From Gordionus sp. m RMFG-2023 (lineage: Eukaryota > Nematomorpha > Gordioida > Chordodea > Parachordodidae), in NCBI RefSeq assembly GCF_954871325.1, contig NC_088775.1:61233561-61297560 (forward strand): a stretch of 64,000 nt of DNA, given 5' to 3'. The translations under genes were made by a program, and so were the position numbers. Below are positions 46,451-58,832 of the stretch, one piece after another; the first letter of the stretch is position 1, and each line of letters begins with the position of its first letter. Under the pieces are notes generated by a model, which did no database searches, had not been told where the DNA came from, and saw only the letters and a program-made list of their open reading frames with translations.

Positions 46451-48345
46451 ATAATAATAGCAATTTCAAACTATCCTTTAAATTCTTATAACGGTCTACT
46501 ATTCTACCACCGGTAATTTTTTATCCAGCCTAAAAGCAAGTTATTTAAAACTTTTCACTATTATTTGTTTATTATTCAAGTGGGGTAAAAAAGTTGAAGT
46601 ATCATAAAAATAGTTGATATTGATAAAAGTAATTATTTTAATCCTGATATTTTTAGAATAGCTTCGTTTTTAATTTGATATAGGTGATAAATAAATTAAA
46701 TTAGCTTTGCCAAGTTTATTGATTTAAAATTATTCGATTTGCCTAATTTACGATTTTTATCTCGAAAATCCTTTTAAGTTTGATTAGAAATGGAATAATT
46801 TTAAGGTTGATTAATAACTAGTATGATAAATATCGATAGTCCAACCTATTGATAACCCTGAACTCAGATGGAATTCGATGTATATACAATTAAAATGTTA
46901 TCAGAACTTTAAAAGTGCAGATGATGTCGAAAAATGGCAATTTATAATTGTTTAGTTTAATTTATAAACGACATTAATTTATTAATATTTTAAAAAATTA
47001 TGCTCAATTTTTTTAAAAACATTTATTCTTTAGTCAATTCAAATTAGAGGTGTCAGTTTAACAAAGTGTTCTATTTTATTTGTTATACTTATATATAATC
47101 ATCATATCAAAGTTCCAACTGAAATAATTTGAAATTTAAACTATATTTTTATTGGTTAATTAAAATTAGCTTTGAAAGATTACCCCGAGATAAGCTTCTG
47201 ATAAAATTGTTTTTTAATGAAATGCTTGTTAATTGGAAAAAGTAAATTAACACTCAATCTGAGAACTTAAACCCTTAATACCCTAAAAAAATTGATATGT
47301 CTTTTATTAATTAATCTTTTATGTAATTGGGCTTTTTAGTAGTTGAAAGTTGAATAACTTTAGAAAATATGAATCAAACAATTTTTTTATTATAACCTGT
47401 TCAAAGGGGATTATTGATTTTACAATTTATGACCATATCTTTAATTTTCATTGTTATAAAACATAAGTATAAGTCACAAATTAAGCAATTTACACAAAAC
47501 TCATTAATTTCCTTGATATATTTCTGAAATTTTTTTTTATGAATTGATTTAATAACTAACTATATATAAAAAATTGAAAATATCTTAGATATTTGTTTAA
47601 AAATTTTATTAATAAAAAATTTCTTTTAAAAATGTAAATATTAGTTATTTTTATAGAAGTGTAACCATAATTATAGGAGTGAAGATATAAAATTAAATTA
47701 CTTTTTTAAAAAATTCAATATTATTCTTAATAAAATAATTTATATTGTAAGGCTTCATTCCTTTCAAATTTGTGTAATTTTTATTTAATTAAATTTAAAA
47801 AATTTTTTTAATAACTAGATACACTATATTATGATAATTTAATAATAATTAATATATCAGTATATTATCTCATAAGATTTCAATCTTAACGCTTAATCTT
47901 ATTAAAATTTGATATAATTATAGTTTTATACAATTTATATGTATTTTTTATATATTGCAGTTTTATGGAAGAACGTTAATTTTCACGAATTTCATCAAAG
48001 TTTTCTAGAATTATTATGTATATATTTTAAATTTTCCAACATAAATTGAATTTATAATTTTCTATAAAGACTTTTTTATAAAATGTAATTCTATTCGATT
48101 ACCCATAATTCTAATTTATACTATATAAATAATCATTATATAATGTGTCTAACTCCTGAAATTATTATATAACTAATAGTATATCTTCAAAAATAATATT
48201 GTTTAATCAATTTATAAATTGTTTTCTATATGGACACTAAAAAACTAAAAATTAGACATAAATGTTAAAATCAAGTAAAACATCCAGTTGCATTATTAAG
48301 ATTTTCAAATAACACAGTTTCAATTAAAAATATTTTATCTATTGC
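46451..48345. other. Upstream region of the MIP gene; nothing recognised
   Basis: AT-rich sequence with many A/T runs and no element ends or coding motifs. Distal regulatory sites may lie here but none can be named. Confidence 0.4.
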
Positions 48346-48412
48346 ACTATATAAATGATATAGTGTTTATTTCTTATAAAATATAATAGATTTATTAAAC
48401 TACTACTCGAAA
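48346..48412 (+). promoter_or_regulatory. Putative core promoter and 5' UTR of the MIP gene
   Basis: CACTATATAAATGATATAGTG at 48344-48364 contains a TATAAAT box about 60 bp before the start codon and is itself palindromic. A start site would be expected roughly 30 bp downstream, near 48380, giving a very short leader. An upstream noncoding exon cannot be ruled out. Confidence 0.4.
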
Positions 48413-49348
48413 ATGAAGTTTATACTCGTAGCGATGATATTAGTGGTGAATGTTTACTCTTACCCTTGTCAAATGCTAGAAATTTCACCGCAATCAAAAA
48501 GTGACAGAAGCAGATATTTGGCATTAGATACCTCAAATGGTTATCCAATGTATATTCTAATGCCCGAAATAGCTTTATCCGGGTTGGGTTCTCGAAATTA
48601 CCCATATTTAAAACGAAAATGGGATGAATTCCAATCTTGGGGGAAGAGAGCTGATTGGAATAAGCTGAATTCTTGGGGTAGACGCAAAAGATCGTTGATA
48701 TTCAATAAGTCCTCGAATAAAAATTTCCCAGGGGAAAGCAATATTGGATCTTCCTTCCTGCTTCAGCCCTGGACTAAAAAAGAGAAATGGACTGCCCTTA
48801 GTAGTTGGGGAAAACGTAAGTAAAACAAATATTACTTATAAGCTCTTACTAACTATATTTGCTCTATCCATCGATATTTACACAAGTTTTAAAAATAATT
48901 GATATGTTTAATTATCCAAATATTAAATAGATTTAATATAATCATAACACCCTTTAGGAGATTCAGATGCGGAGAATAAAGGAATGCTATTGGTTCTAAA
49001 TATGCCATATAAGAATCTAGATTACGATGACCAAAGTCCTCATATGATAAACATTGATGAAAATAACAATTTGAAGAGAGGCTGGAACAGTCTTAATTCA
49101 TGGGGGAAACGGGTTAAAGGTTTACAAATATTATTTTAAAAATTTGACATCCGATCTTTGTGTGTTTCTAAAATCACAAAAATTTAATATTTATAAAATT
49201 TTGTATAATATATTTTCAATATATTAAAATCATGATCCCAAAAGACCCTCAAATGGAAATGGGCAATAATGATAATGGAAATAACTTATGGGAAAAGAGA
49301 CCAGATGATTGGAGAGAGTTTCACACATGGGGTAAACGCAAATTCTGA
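48413..49348 (+). CDS. Mip: Myoinhibitory peptide (MIP / allatostatin-B) precursor, three exons
   Basis: Exons 48413-48815, 48958-49119 and 49245-49348 join to a 222-residue prepropeptide (introns of 142 and 125 bp, both phase 1; donors GTAAGT and GTTTAC, acceptors TTTAG and AAAAG). Residues 1-16 are a signal peptide (MKFILVAMILVVNVYS). Five predicted C-terminally amidated peptides follow, each bounded by basic sites and a GKR or GRR amidation signal: KWDEFQSW (69-76), ADWNKLNSW (80-88), EKWTALSSW (124-132), GWNSLNSW (176-183) and PDDWREFHTW (208-217). All have W(X5)W-amide. In protostomes MIPs inhibit muscle and, in some insects, juvenile-hormone synthesis, and act on the sex-peptide receptor. 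Splicing is inferred: intron retention would end the protein at TAA 48821, and the second acceptor is pyrimidine-poor. The frame and every cleavage site agree across the junctions, so the gene looks intact. Confidence 0.9.
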
Positions 49349-49545
49349 CCTAAATAATATGATTTTCAATTTGCAATTTATTTAATAATCTATCGATGTG
49401 TTGTTCACGCTAAATGTATGTCTTTTTGGCTAAAGTTGTTAAATTTATAATATAAGCACAAACTATTTGTAAAAGTTATTTATATCGGTTAAAGATTCTT
49501 TGTTATTATAAAATTTAAAAAAAATTGAATGTAATAAATAATTAA
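49349..49545 (+). terminator. MIP 3' UTR with candidate poly(A) signal
   Basis: An AATAAA lies within GTAATAAATAATTA at about 49533, roughly 185 bp after the stop codon. Other AT-rich variants exist nearby, so the true cleavage site is uncertain. Confidence 0.4.
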
Positions 49546-52500
49546 TTATTGATACGTAATTTTTATTATCATGAAGTAGAGAATATTATGTTATAAAATC
49601 GCTACATATACTTGGAAAAAATAAGTTATTACATATATTATATACTAATATAAAAATAATTTCAGAAACTTAGTTTTTGGTTGATACATATAAGTATAAC
49701 TATATTGTCTTTTTTAAAATTAATTTTTCGTTATTTTCTTTTACATAAACTAATCATAATTTAATTAGTATAAAAGCATGTAACTCAGCTCAAAAATTTT
49801 AAAAAATTGGTGGATACAATTCTATATATATAGAGTAACAACTAGAAAAAGTTTACTGAAGTTTAGTTACCTAGAATTTAAGTTAAAAATTATAGATTGT
49901 CAACTTGTTATTGTCATCCTTCCAATCATTATTTTTCCCTTTTAGCTTTCTAATAACGATATGCTTATTCTTAGCACAGGTTTAATTTCTTCTCCATCTC
50001 TTAAATTTATCAATCTATTTTGGAAATAACTATTGATGAAACTATCATAGTGACTAGAGAGGAGCGCGGGCCAAATTATTACAAATGACAATATTTTGAT
50101 CATGTTTGAAAATTTCACTGTGTTTTTAATTTCTATCGGAATTTCTATTAATGCTAAAAAAAAATTGAATTTATTCCCTACTTTCGATCTTTTATTCATT
50201 AAATTATTATATCTTTGTTTTTTTTTATTTCTATAATATAATTCCATGTAAATAACAAAGCAATAATTATCATTTATTAATCAAAAATTTTTATTTAAAA
50301 AAAGTGAATGTCCATATTTTTTATTTTAATTGTGCTTCTCTTCCTCTGATAAGCAATTGGTTAATGGAAATAATCTTTTACTAGAAGCCAAACTTGCCAA
50401 CTTTCTAATTTTCTTGTAATTTTTCTTTTTCTAAAACTTTTAAATGTCTTGATTGTTATTTGTTTTATATCTGAATAATCTTTTTAGTTTATCCTTACAA
50501 CTTTCTTTGGTAGATGTAGATGTAAGGCAGAAGAATAATTCAGGAATTTTCTAAAATTTTTATTAAGAATACGGGGTTTATAGGTGGAAAATGAATTAAA
50601 ACGTAAAAATAAGAGTAGGCATTGTCTGATAAATATCATCTAATGTTAGAACATTTAGCATTTGTAAAGATGTTGTAAACGTCTGCCTTTTCTAAGTTAG
50701 TTAAAAACTTAAGATTTCTAAACTTTAAATCTAGAAACAAGCCTATCTTATGTACTAGTTGCATGATAAATTTCTTTTATAGATATTTCTATGTTTTTAA
50801 GGGTTTCTACAAAATATTATTAATTTTTGTTTCCAAGATAGCCTCATTTATTGTGGAGCTCAGATTGTCTGAGCATTCTTTGAATATTGATAAGAAAATA
50901 TTTTTCGCCAATCTGCTTAATTCTTGCGATTTTCTTTATGAATTAAAAACAATTATCGTAGCTTTGGACTGCAAATTCCTTTAAAACATACATAATTGTA
51001 TTTTAAAAAATTTCATCTTAGTTTTCAAAATAAATTCGCAAGTATAATCTAATTTTAGCTTATTTTTTAAAAATTTAAGTCCGTTCCCCTTGACAAAAAG
51101 AGATACCGATATAAACATCCATAATTTTGTATTTGTTTATTTTAATATCAGTAAATAATGGTTAATGAACCTACTTATAAGTTATAATAGTGATTCTTTC
51201 TCTAAATTTTTAATAAACAATTTTTTACAATTTATTTTTATTGTTGTCATCAAGGTAAAGTGTTGGCATTTAATTTTCCAACGATTGTAAAACAATATCC
51301 CTATTTATTGTTTTTTCCAAGCTTCGGGCAAACATTGTTCTGACTGGAGTGGAAACATTGAATAGTTCGGCCAGAACACATAAAGTTTGATCTAATAGGT
51401 TCCCAGAGTTTTTAACTAGATGGTCAATATACTTTAAATTTTGTTTGATCAAAGCTTTAATAATTAATCTAAACCATTCTTACAGTGCGAAGACTGCTAG
51501 ATACCAATTCTATACCATTTACTTTTTTGATCTTCAGCAAATGAATGTCAAAACTGGCACATCGCTAAAGAAATACATTTATGTAAATTACCCTCAGATA
51601 ACCCTTATTTAAAAATATAAAATAATCTAGCAATGATATCCATTAAATTTTTAGACTTCAATTCAATTAAGTCTACAAATATAATATAGGTATCGGACCT
51701 CAATATAACTTTAAAAGAAGTAATTGAGACTGTTTATTAGATAAATTCATCTATATTTGAAGCAAGGATATATAATACTAATCTAGACTGACGATTATTC
51801 AGTGACTAAGATGTATTTTAAAAGATAGTTGAACACAAACCAGTTGGTGACATGCCATTTTAGTTTTCTGTATAATTTTTTTTAAAGTAGTTTTCCTAAG
51901 ATTTTAATGTAAATTAATTGTCAATCTTGGTATATTTATAGTTATGGTAGAGGATATAAATCTTAAATTCCTCGTCAATTATAAGCAGAATGTTTAGAGT
52001 GCAAAATAGAGTATATGTGCTTTTGAAAATCCCTAAATGACTCATAATTTATGAATATGCAATTTTACTTTGCAAGATAATAAGCAATATATTTAACATA
52101 GTAGACCACGGCAAGTCAGAGCAAGTCAGGGCACAAAATCATCATAGCTCCGAAAAATGATATGATCAGATCTTGCAATATCAATCGACAGGCATGTACT
52201 CTAAGTAGAGATATACCCCCCCCCCCGGAGCAAATTTCTTTAAAAATATATAAAAGGTTTTCATGAATTGTGAATTGCATAGTATTCTATTTCAAATAGG
52301 TTATGTTCTATTTTAAATAGGTTATGTTCTATTTTAAATTTTAGCAAAAAACTATATTTAATTTAAATATTTTACCCCATTAAAATTTTAAGTGTATTTT
52401 CTTACATTTTTTTAAACCTTAAACATTGATTAATACAAAATAATTTTATCAACAAAACAAATTCCTATTTAATTTATCTCTACTAATAACTATGATTAGG

Positions 52501-52589
52501 TAACATTTTTAGAGTGTATCAAATGTTCATATATCTAAATAGACCGAATTTACTAAATCATTTCTGAGACTTCTTGTAAAAGACTGCCA
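49546..52589. other. No recognised gene; decayed coding-like frames possible
   Basis: Mostly AT-rich. The minus-strand frame at 51270-51452 reads LKYIDHLVKNSGNLLDQTLC, then LFNVSTPVRTMF, a protein-like composition, but no family is recognised. 52098-52130 (TAGTAGACCACGGCAAGTC) resembles the GGGGAGACC MITE terminus. A C-run occurs at 52216-52226, and AGGTTATGTTCTATTTTAAA is duplicated at 52300-52340. Confidence 0.4.
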
Positions 52590-53396
52590 AACGCATGCCT
52601 GACAAGATGGAGCTGTCGACATCAAGCGAATACTGCATTTTTGGATCTAGAAGAGCTTATTTTAAATGCCCTTGGAAAAATTTAAAATGGCCTGAATAAG
52701 ATACTTCATTTGAAGTAAATATTATTAGATTCAATAGGAAAGTCAATTTTTCTTTGCATGGGAATGTATTCAATTATATAATTATACCATAATTTAATAA
52801 AATATTTTTCAAAAAAAGATGTGGATTATGAAACTATGAGAATCGCAAACATTATTATATTACCATTTAGAAAACTAAAAGATAATATCGACCATATCAA
52901 GTCTTTTATGTTATTGTTGAAGCGAAAGCAAAATTATATGATTTTGATATTCCCAAACCTAGACTTGCGCCTAGAAAAGCAAAGGGTTCCAATATTAACG
53001 TGGATTCAATTGAATTACTATAAAATAACCGTTATTCCATTTTTGTATATGGTCCATAAATGAACCATTGATGATTCATCAAATGGCTCCACCCAATTTA
53101 CTAATACTATTGACTATAAATCCTTCTGATGATAAATTTAATCTTAATTTAAAAAAACTAGATATATATAGCTAAATTTTATTCAGAGGATATAAATATA
53201 TCCGAAGGCCTATTAATTTCAAAATCTAAATCTTGGTATGAAAGACTAATTTTAATAGATGTCCTCCAAGAAAAGAAACACAATGGAAACATTGCTTACT
53301 TAATATATATTTAAGTTTTTCCAATGTTATAATTACTGTATGTATTTTTGCAACAATACCAATTAGTAAAGCACAAATGCGGATCTTTTCTTTATT
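52590..53396 (+). mobile_element. hAT transposase remnant, TACGC-family relative
   Basis: Plus-strand pieces match the nested hAT at 13254-15127. TRWSCRHQANTAFLDLEEL (near 52604) corresponds to TRWSLRHQAVTAF. MYSIIQLYHNLIKYF and MRIANIIILPFRKLKDNI (in the 52821-53063 frame) correspond to MYYLIIQLFYVILF and MRIAESILLELNDI, and IELNYYKITVIPF to the EKYYK stretch. It reaches further toward the C-terminus, with IPISKAQMRIFSLL near 53360. There it is cut by a GGGAGACCAGGG segment that looks like a MITE end. No hAT termini were found. Several stops and frameshifts. Confidence 0.65.
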
Positions 53397-53539
53397 ATGG
53401 GAGACCAGGGTAAAATGATTTGTATTTTGCAAACAAAACAGAGTAAATTATAGATTCATATGTAGCCAACTTTCTCATCTATAAATAGAAAAAAGTGTAT
53501 AATTTAGGAGCTGTGATTAATTATGTGTACGCCTAATAC

Positions 53540-53770
53540 GAATTATCTGTTATTCGAAATTCGATTCAGTTTGATTCGATTTGTATTTTACGAATACGAA
53601 TATCACAATTATACGATTTGAAAATTCGAATCGAATATGAATATTTAGAAAAAGTATTCGTCAATTATTCGTGTTATTCGAAATTATTCGTATTATTCGT
53701 AAATATTCGTATTATTCGAAATTATTCGTATTATTCAAAATTATTTATAAATATTCGTTAATATTCATAA
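53540..53770. repeat. ATTCG / CGAAT low-complexity palindromic tract
   Basis: Repeated TATTCGT and ATTCGAAATTATTCG motifs occupy the stretch, giving many short palindromes and an imperfect 12-24-bp periodicity. A similar tract lies at 43370-43600. Possibly the core of a nonautonomous element; ends not found. Confidence 0.6.
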
Positions 53771-54280
53771 TTTTTCTTAAATATTTTATTCTTAAATCGT
53801 AAGTAAATAATAAATAAAATTAAATTTTCCTAGTGGATTTAATTTCATTTTACTTTATTTTTTTCCTCTTATAAATCATATATTATATTTTGTTTGATAA
53901 ATATTATACCCGCGAATTTAAATCACCTGTATTATGGTTGAAAATTAAATTTTTTCCGGTGAAACGAAATAAAATTTGTTATCCTCAATCACAATATAGA
54001 ATACCAAGATTCAATACTATATTAGAAGTTATTATTATAATGTATATTTATCTTTTTAGATCAAACTATAACATCTGTGGCGGGTATGCCATATAAACAC
54101 TAATTGAAGTCCTATGAAGAATATTCAAAGTTATGGAATTATTTTCAAGAAGCTTTACATTATCAGAAGATCCTCAAGATAAGATATTTTGTTAATTATG
54201 TATTTCCAGCTTATATAATTTATAATTATAACATGAATTTTTTTATCTTATATACATTTGAATCATAGTCAGTACATAGA

Positions 54281-54470
54281 TAGTTACATCTAAAGAAAGG
54301 TTTTGGTACTTGTGGAACCCTAATTATGAACATATATGGAACTGTAATGATCTTGCATTTGTGAATCCCTTAGTTACACCTAAAAAAAGGTTTTGGTACC
54401 TGTGGAACCCTAATTATGGACATGTTTTTTAGAACTGTAATGATATTGCATCTATAAATCCCTTTTAAGG
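54281..54470. repeat. Two tandem copies of a 90-bp unit
   Basis: TAGTTACATCTAAAGAAAGG at 54281 and TAGTTACACCTAAAAAAAGG at 54371 begin two head-to-tail copies. Each continues GTTTTGGTAC, TGTGGAACCCTAATTATG and CTGTAATGAT. Confidence 0.8.
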
Positions 54471-54514
54471 AAGTAGCATTTATTAATTATAATGTAGATA
54501 AATACATCTTTTTT

Positions 54515-54975
54515 TACACATATACCTTTAAACTGGAATAGTTACATTTGATCTATTTTAACTTTGTTGTGTATAAATCTAAAAAACCACACAATTTGGT
54601 TATTGAATATTTCATTCCACTCTTGATTGTACATAGAATATCTTTATTCTTTATAAGGATTAAAAGACATGCAATTTTATATTGAAAATTTTTTATTCAA
54701 CTCAGTAGGTATAAAAATAACCATACAATTAGATTTATTATAATATTCTATACTTCCTTTTGCAATTATAAGTTTACTTACACATATACCTTCTAAACTG
54801 GAATAGTTACATTTGATCTCTTTTAAATTTTTGAGTATATCAGATCCAAAGTTAAGTGAAGGGTCACACAATTAGATATATTGAATTCCTTATTCTTGTA
54901 AATATAAGAACCAAAAGATCACACAATTAGGTTATTGAACATTTCATTCCACTCTTGATTGTATATATCTACATC
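54515..54975. repeat. Local duplication with an internal size difference
   Basis: ACACATATACCTT...AAACTGGAATAGTTACATTTG occurs at 54518 and again about 260 bp on. TTATTGAATATTTCATTCC with CACTCTTGATTGTA occurs at 54598 and again 333 bp on. The second copy therefore carries about 73 extra bp. No coding is evident. Confidence 0.7.
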
Positions 54976-55697
54976 CTTTTGCAATTTATAAGAGCAAAGG
55001 ATCATCCAATACTAAATATTTTTATCACACTCAATTCCCTTTGAAGCTGAAATGGTTACATTAAATTGAACATAGACTATGATTACTGTATTGTATGGGT
55101 TGAATCATTAATAAAAAAATAACACTATATCTACTGTTCAGGCAAATTTTTTTATTTTAATCATATTTATTTACAGATTCTATGAACACTAAATCTCAAT
55201 AGTGATAGTAATCATCAAAACTTACATTAAAGAATTTAAACTCAAACTCAGCCATCACCCACCTTTAAAGTAATTAAATTATACTGTAGTTCTCGGGTAT
55301 ATGCTCTTTTTACCACACTCTTTTTTACTCTATAGAGGTAAGCAACTTTTTTCGAAATGTTGCGCCTACAAGTACGTGCGGCTTGCCCACAAACATGTGA
55401 AGGGCTCCTCATTTTTATTCCCCTAATTAACTATCCAGTTTGATGGATTTTGAGGAAAACCTAGCGTAGCTCTGTTGTACCCACAACCAGAGGGCGAAAA
55501 CGCTTTTATTACGTATCACGTATATTTTGTTTGATGCCCCAACAAAGTAAATTATTTAAATTAATTTTATTTATATATTTGTGAAAAAGAAATATAATTT
55601 TCTAAGAGCTAAAATTTTATTTTTTGGGTAGTAAATTTCAAAATGGGCAACTACAAAATTTATATAAAATTATCAAAATAAGAAAAGATTGATTTAA

Positions 55698-56859
55698 CCC
55701 TTCACTATACAGGTGGAAAAAACTCCAATAGTTTCTATTTTACCCCAAATTTTAAATAGCTATATCTCAGATAATAATAAATTTTAAGACCTAAAATTTT
55801 ACACAATTATTGTAAAATTATTAGAGATAATAAATACAAAATTTCTATATTTCAATTTATTTCTAAATAAAGTTATGATATTTTTACTAAAGTTGCTCAA
55901 AAAAAATAGTGAAGGGTAGAAAGCATAATAACATGCTTATACTTTTTTGGTATGTGTAAGATACTAATGTCTAATTATCTTGAAAGGCATATAAGCTTGA
56001 ATAAATATCTTTATTTTTAAAATTAAATGATGTTGGAATCTACTTTTTATTTTTTCTTAAGGTTCCTACTATAGTTAATAAATGGGAATTTAACAATAAC
56101 AAATGTTTAGCAAGTTCATAACTGGTAAACTAGTTATCTGTGATGACATATATATATTAGTCTTAGAAATTGGTTGAATTAGTATTTCAAGCACTTAAAA
56201 AGGTTTATTGCTCAATTTATAATTGCCAGCATATAATTCTATTTTTAAAGAGTAAAAAATTTTTGAATCCACTTGGGCATAAATTATTTTGAAGGCTTAT
56301 TTGCCATGTATTGCTTGAAGGGATTTTCCCTCTAAAAGCTGGAAGCATTTCATCAATTGCAACATATTGTCCAATACTATAAGAGTTATTACAGTTTTCA
56401 TTAAAATTATCAAACATATCTCTGTGATTCCTCAATCTCTGAATTGTGATTGCTATCTAATAAAAAATCATCATCACTTGATTCAAAATCTATTACCTAT
56501 ATAATTGTTATAGAATTACTTTCATTAAAATAATTTAAATTATAAATCATATGTTTATTTAAATCATATATATATCAATCAAAACATACAAATAGATAAA
56601 AAAAATTCAATTTTATATATTAACCTGCCATATATAATCATAATTATTAACAAAAAAAATTATGTAATTACACAGGTGAGGAATATTTTACCCCAAGTTC
56701 GACATATTACATATATCTCAAAAACTGTCAAATCAATAATAATGAAATTTGGAAGTCTTGTTACAAATATTAAACTACTGTAAAAACCAGGTCAGAATAT
56801 GTACTAGGTTTTGTATTACAAAGATTATGTTTTATTTACCCCACCTGTGTAGTGAGGGG
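55698..56859 (-). mobile_element. piggyBac transposon, internally deleted
   Basis: Inverted ends CCCTTCACTATACAGGTGG and (right, reversed) CCCCTCACTACACAGGTGG are flanked by TTAA at 55694-55697 and 56860-56863, the piggyBac target. Minus-strand transposase remnants show FNENCNNSYSIGQYVAIDEM followed by LPAFRGK (first catalytic Asp in the IDEML context, 56217-56435). Further along they show QVLEILIQPISKT, an ITDN.FTS-like segment (second catalytic Asp) and TLRKNKK, split by stops and a frameshift. At 1.16 kb it is about half the length of an intact piggyBac, and the third Asp and C-terminal cysteine-rich region are missing. Termini are well matched, so it could once have been moved in trans. 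Confidence 0.9.
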
Positions 56860-57099
56860 TTAAAAAAATTACTATTGTTTGGAAGGTTTAATTGATTTAT
56901 GTTTCTTAAGTTGTTTTAATCTTTCAGCTGCTAATGTATCATTGATCTGGAATTTCATAGTTTTATATAATTTATATAATTTTAAATATATTCAAAGATC
57001 AATTTGAAAATCTTGATGGAGAAGAAGGTGGTGATGGAGAAAGCCAATCCTCAACTAGTTCTTACGATAGTTGAATAAAAAAATTTCTAAGGCCATGTC

Positions 57100-58530
57100 T
57101 AAATCTATATTATAGTTTTCCATATTTCTTATTCATTTTGAAAGTCCTTACTATTTTTTCAACCTTGAGAAGTAACTATATATTACCATGATCTTTGCAA
57201 AATTTCTCAAATAGTTGGCTTGTAAAATTTGTCCCATTATCAGTTACTATTATCTCTGATATGCCAAATAAATCTATGATCTTCATTAACTCTTTTATTG
57301 TTTCTGAAGTTATTGTTTTAACATGTTCGATAACAGGAAATTTGCTATACAATTTACTAATATGGGCCAATTTATCTGTGAATATTATGAATTATCTAAG
57401 TGAATTCGCTCATAAGGTTTTGTTGAACTTATTTATGGATTTTGAATATTATATGGATTATATGCCCACTTGTTGCATGAATCACAATATCTTATTAATA
57501 CCTAGCCACCATATCTAGTCTGTGGCCAACAGCTTAGTTTTATCAGCACCTAAATGCCCCCTATATAATTCTTGTAACATTGTTTTTCTCATTTTGAATG
57601 GAATTATAACTTTATTAAAAGGATAATTTTTATCAAACTTAATTCGTCTCCATATTTTTTGTAAGTTTTGTTTTATAACGGTTCCTTTTTCTAATATTAT
57701 CTATGATCAATTCTTTATCGTTAGCAGTTTCTTTATTACATTTTAAAATTTATTTGTTTATCCCATAATTCGATTTACAAATTCTGTATCATTAGCTTTG
57801 TATTTATAGTAATAATTTTGATAAAAATCAGGTATAAAGTTACGTTTCCCCCTTTATAAATTATCCTAAAATCATGTGCTCCCATGCTAAAGTCCATTAT
57901 TACAATCTCATGGACATAGATGTGTTGTAGTCCCTTAATAAATATGTAAACAAGTAGTTTATAATACAATTGTAAATTTTGTTCCTATCAAATACATTTG
58001 AAATCTTTTAATCTTATAAATAATTGCAAGGGATGTTCAATATTTATGTGGTTTTTTATTTCTGATTTGAGATATGCTCTTGACGCGAAAGTAATAGGTT
58101 TTTCTTTTCCGTCACCTTCGATGTGAAATAAAACTGCTCCGAAGCCTCCTTTCGAGGCATTGGTGGCGATCTTAGTATGCTAATATGGATTATAAGTGTA
58201 GGTGGTGAACTTGTAGCATTTTAATTCGTCAAGATGTATATTTTCCCATGTCTATTTGTTTTTGTTGACTACTTTATACAATGAATCTGCTAACTCTTCA
58301 AAATTGCTTATAAACTTACGGTAATAGCTTGCCATACCTAGGAATGTATTTGGTTCCTTTTTGGGTTTTGGTTCTGGCATGTTAGTAATAGCTTTTATTT
58401 TATCTCCATTAGGATATATATACCATTAGCATCTATGTTGTTACCCAGGAAACCAATTTCATTTTTTTTAAAATACTTTTAGCAAAATTAGTTATCAGAT
58501 CATATTTCGTATCTATCAGACTTTTTTTAT
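57100..58530 (-). mobile_element. Ty3/gypsy pol fossil (RT end, RNase H, integrase)
   Basis: On the minus strand the order is an RT C-terminal part near 58440-58300 (FLGMASYYRKFI), an RNase H part near 58190-58050 (ASKGGFGAVLFHIEGDGKEK), then an integrase core at 57176-57370 (FGISEIIVTDNGTNFTSQLF, the D,D-35-E second Asp context). This is the Ty3/gypsy order. It is broken, with around ten interruptions, and no LTRs were found. Better preserved than 44330-46450. Confidence 0.8.
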
Positions 58531-58832
58531 ATTGTTTTAGTGTGCCTCATTATTTCCAGTTATAAGTTTCATATATGAGTATATACGTATTTCCCAAATA
58601 ATAAAAATAATTGCAACCATTTATTTAGACACAGCAAACAAATCCATTGTCATAAAATATCTTTTAATTTTTATCCATGCACATAATTAAAATTATTAAA
58701 TATTGAAAAATTACTAATCCAAGACCACTATTTATTAGACAAAAGAACATAACAAAATAATAATATCAATCCTTGAAATTATATCAACAAACTTCATAAA
58801 TGTCAATTACAAATTGATAGATACAACATTCC

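Noticed and set aside
48420-48605. Minus-strand frame over the MIP gene
   Set aside because: Shadow of exon 1; the plus-strand frame has a signal peptide and regular processing sites.
53540-53770. Possible CRISPR-like or regularly spaced repeat array
   Set aside because: The ATTCG motifs have no constant spacer and this is an animal genome. It is low-complexity palindromic sequence.
57195-57518. 107-codon plus-strand frame
   Set aside because: Antisense shadow of the integrase relic on the minus strand.
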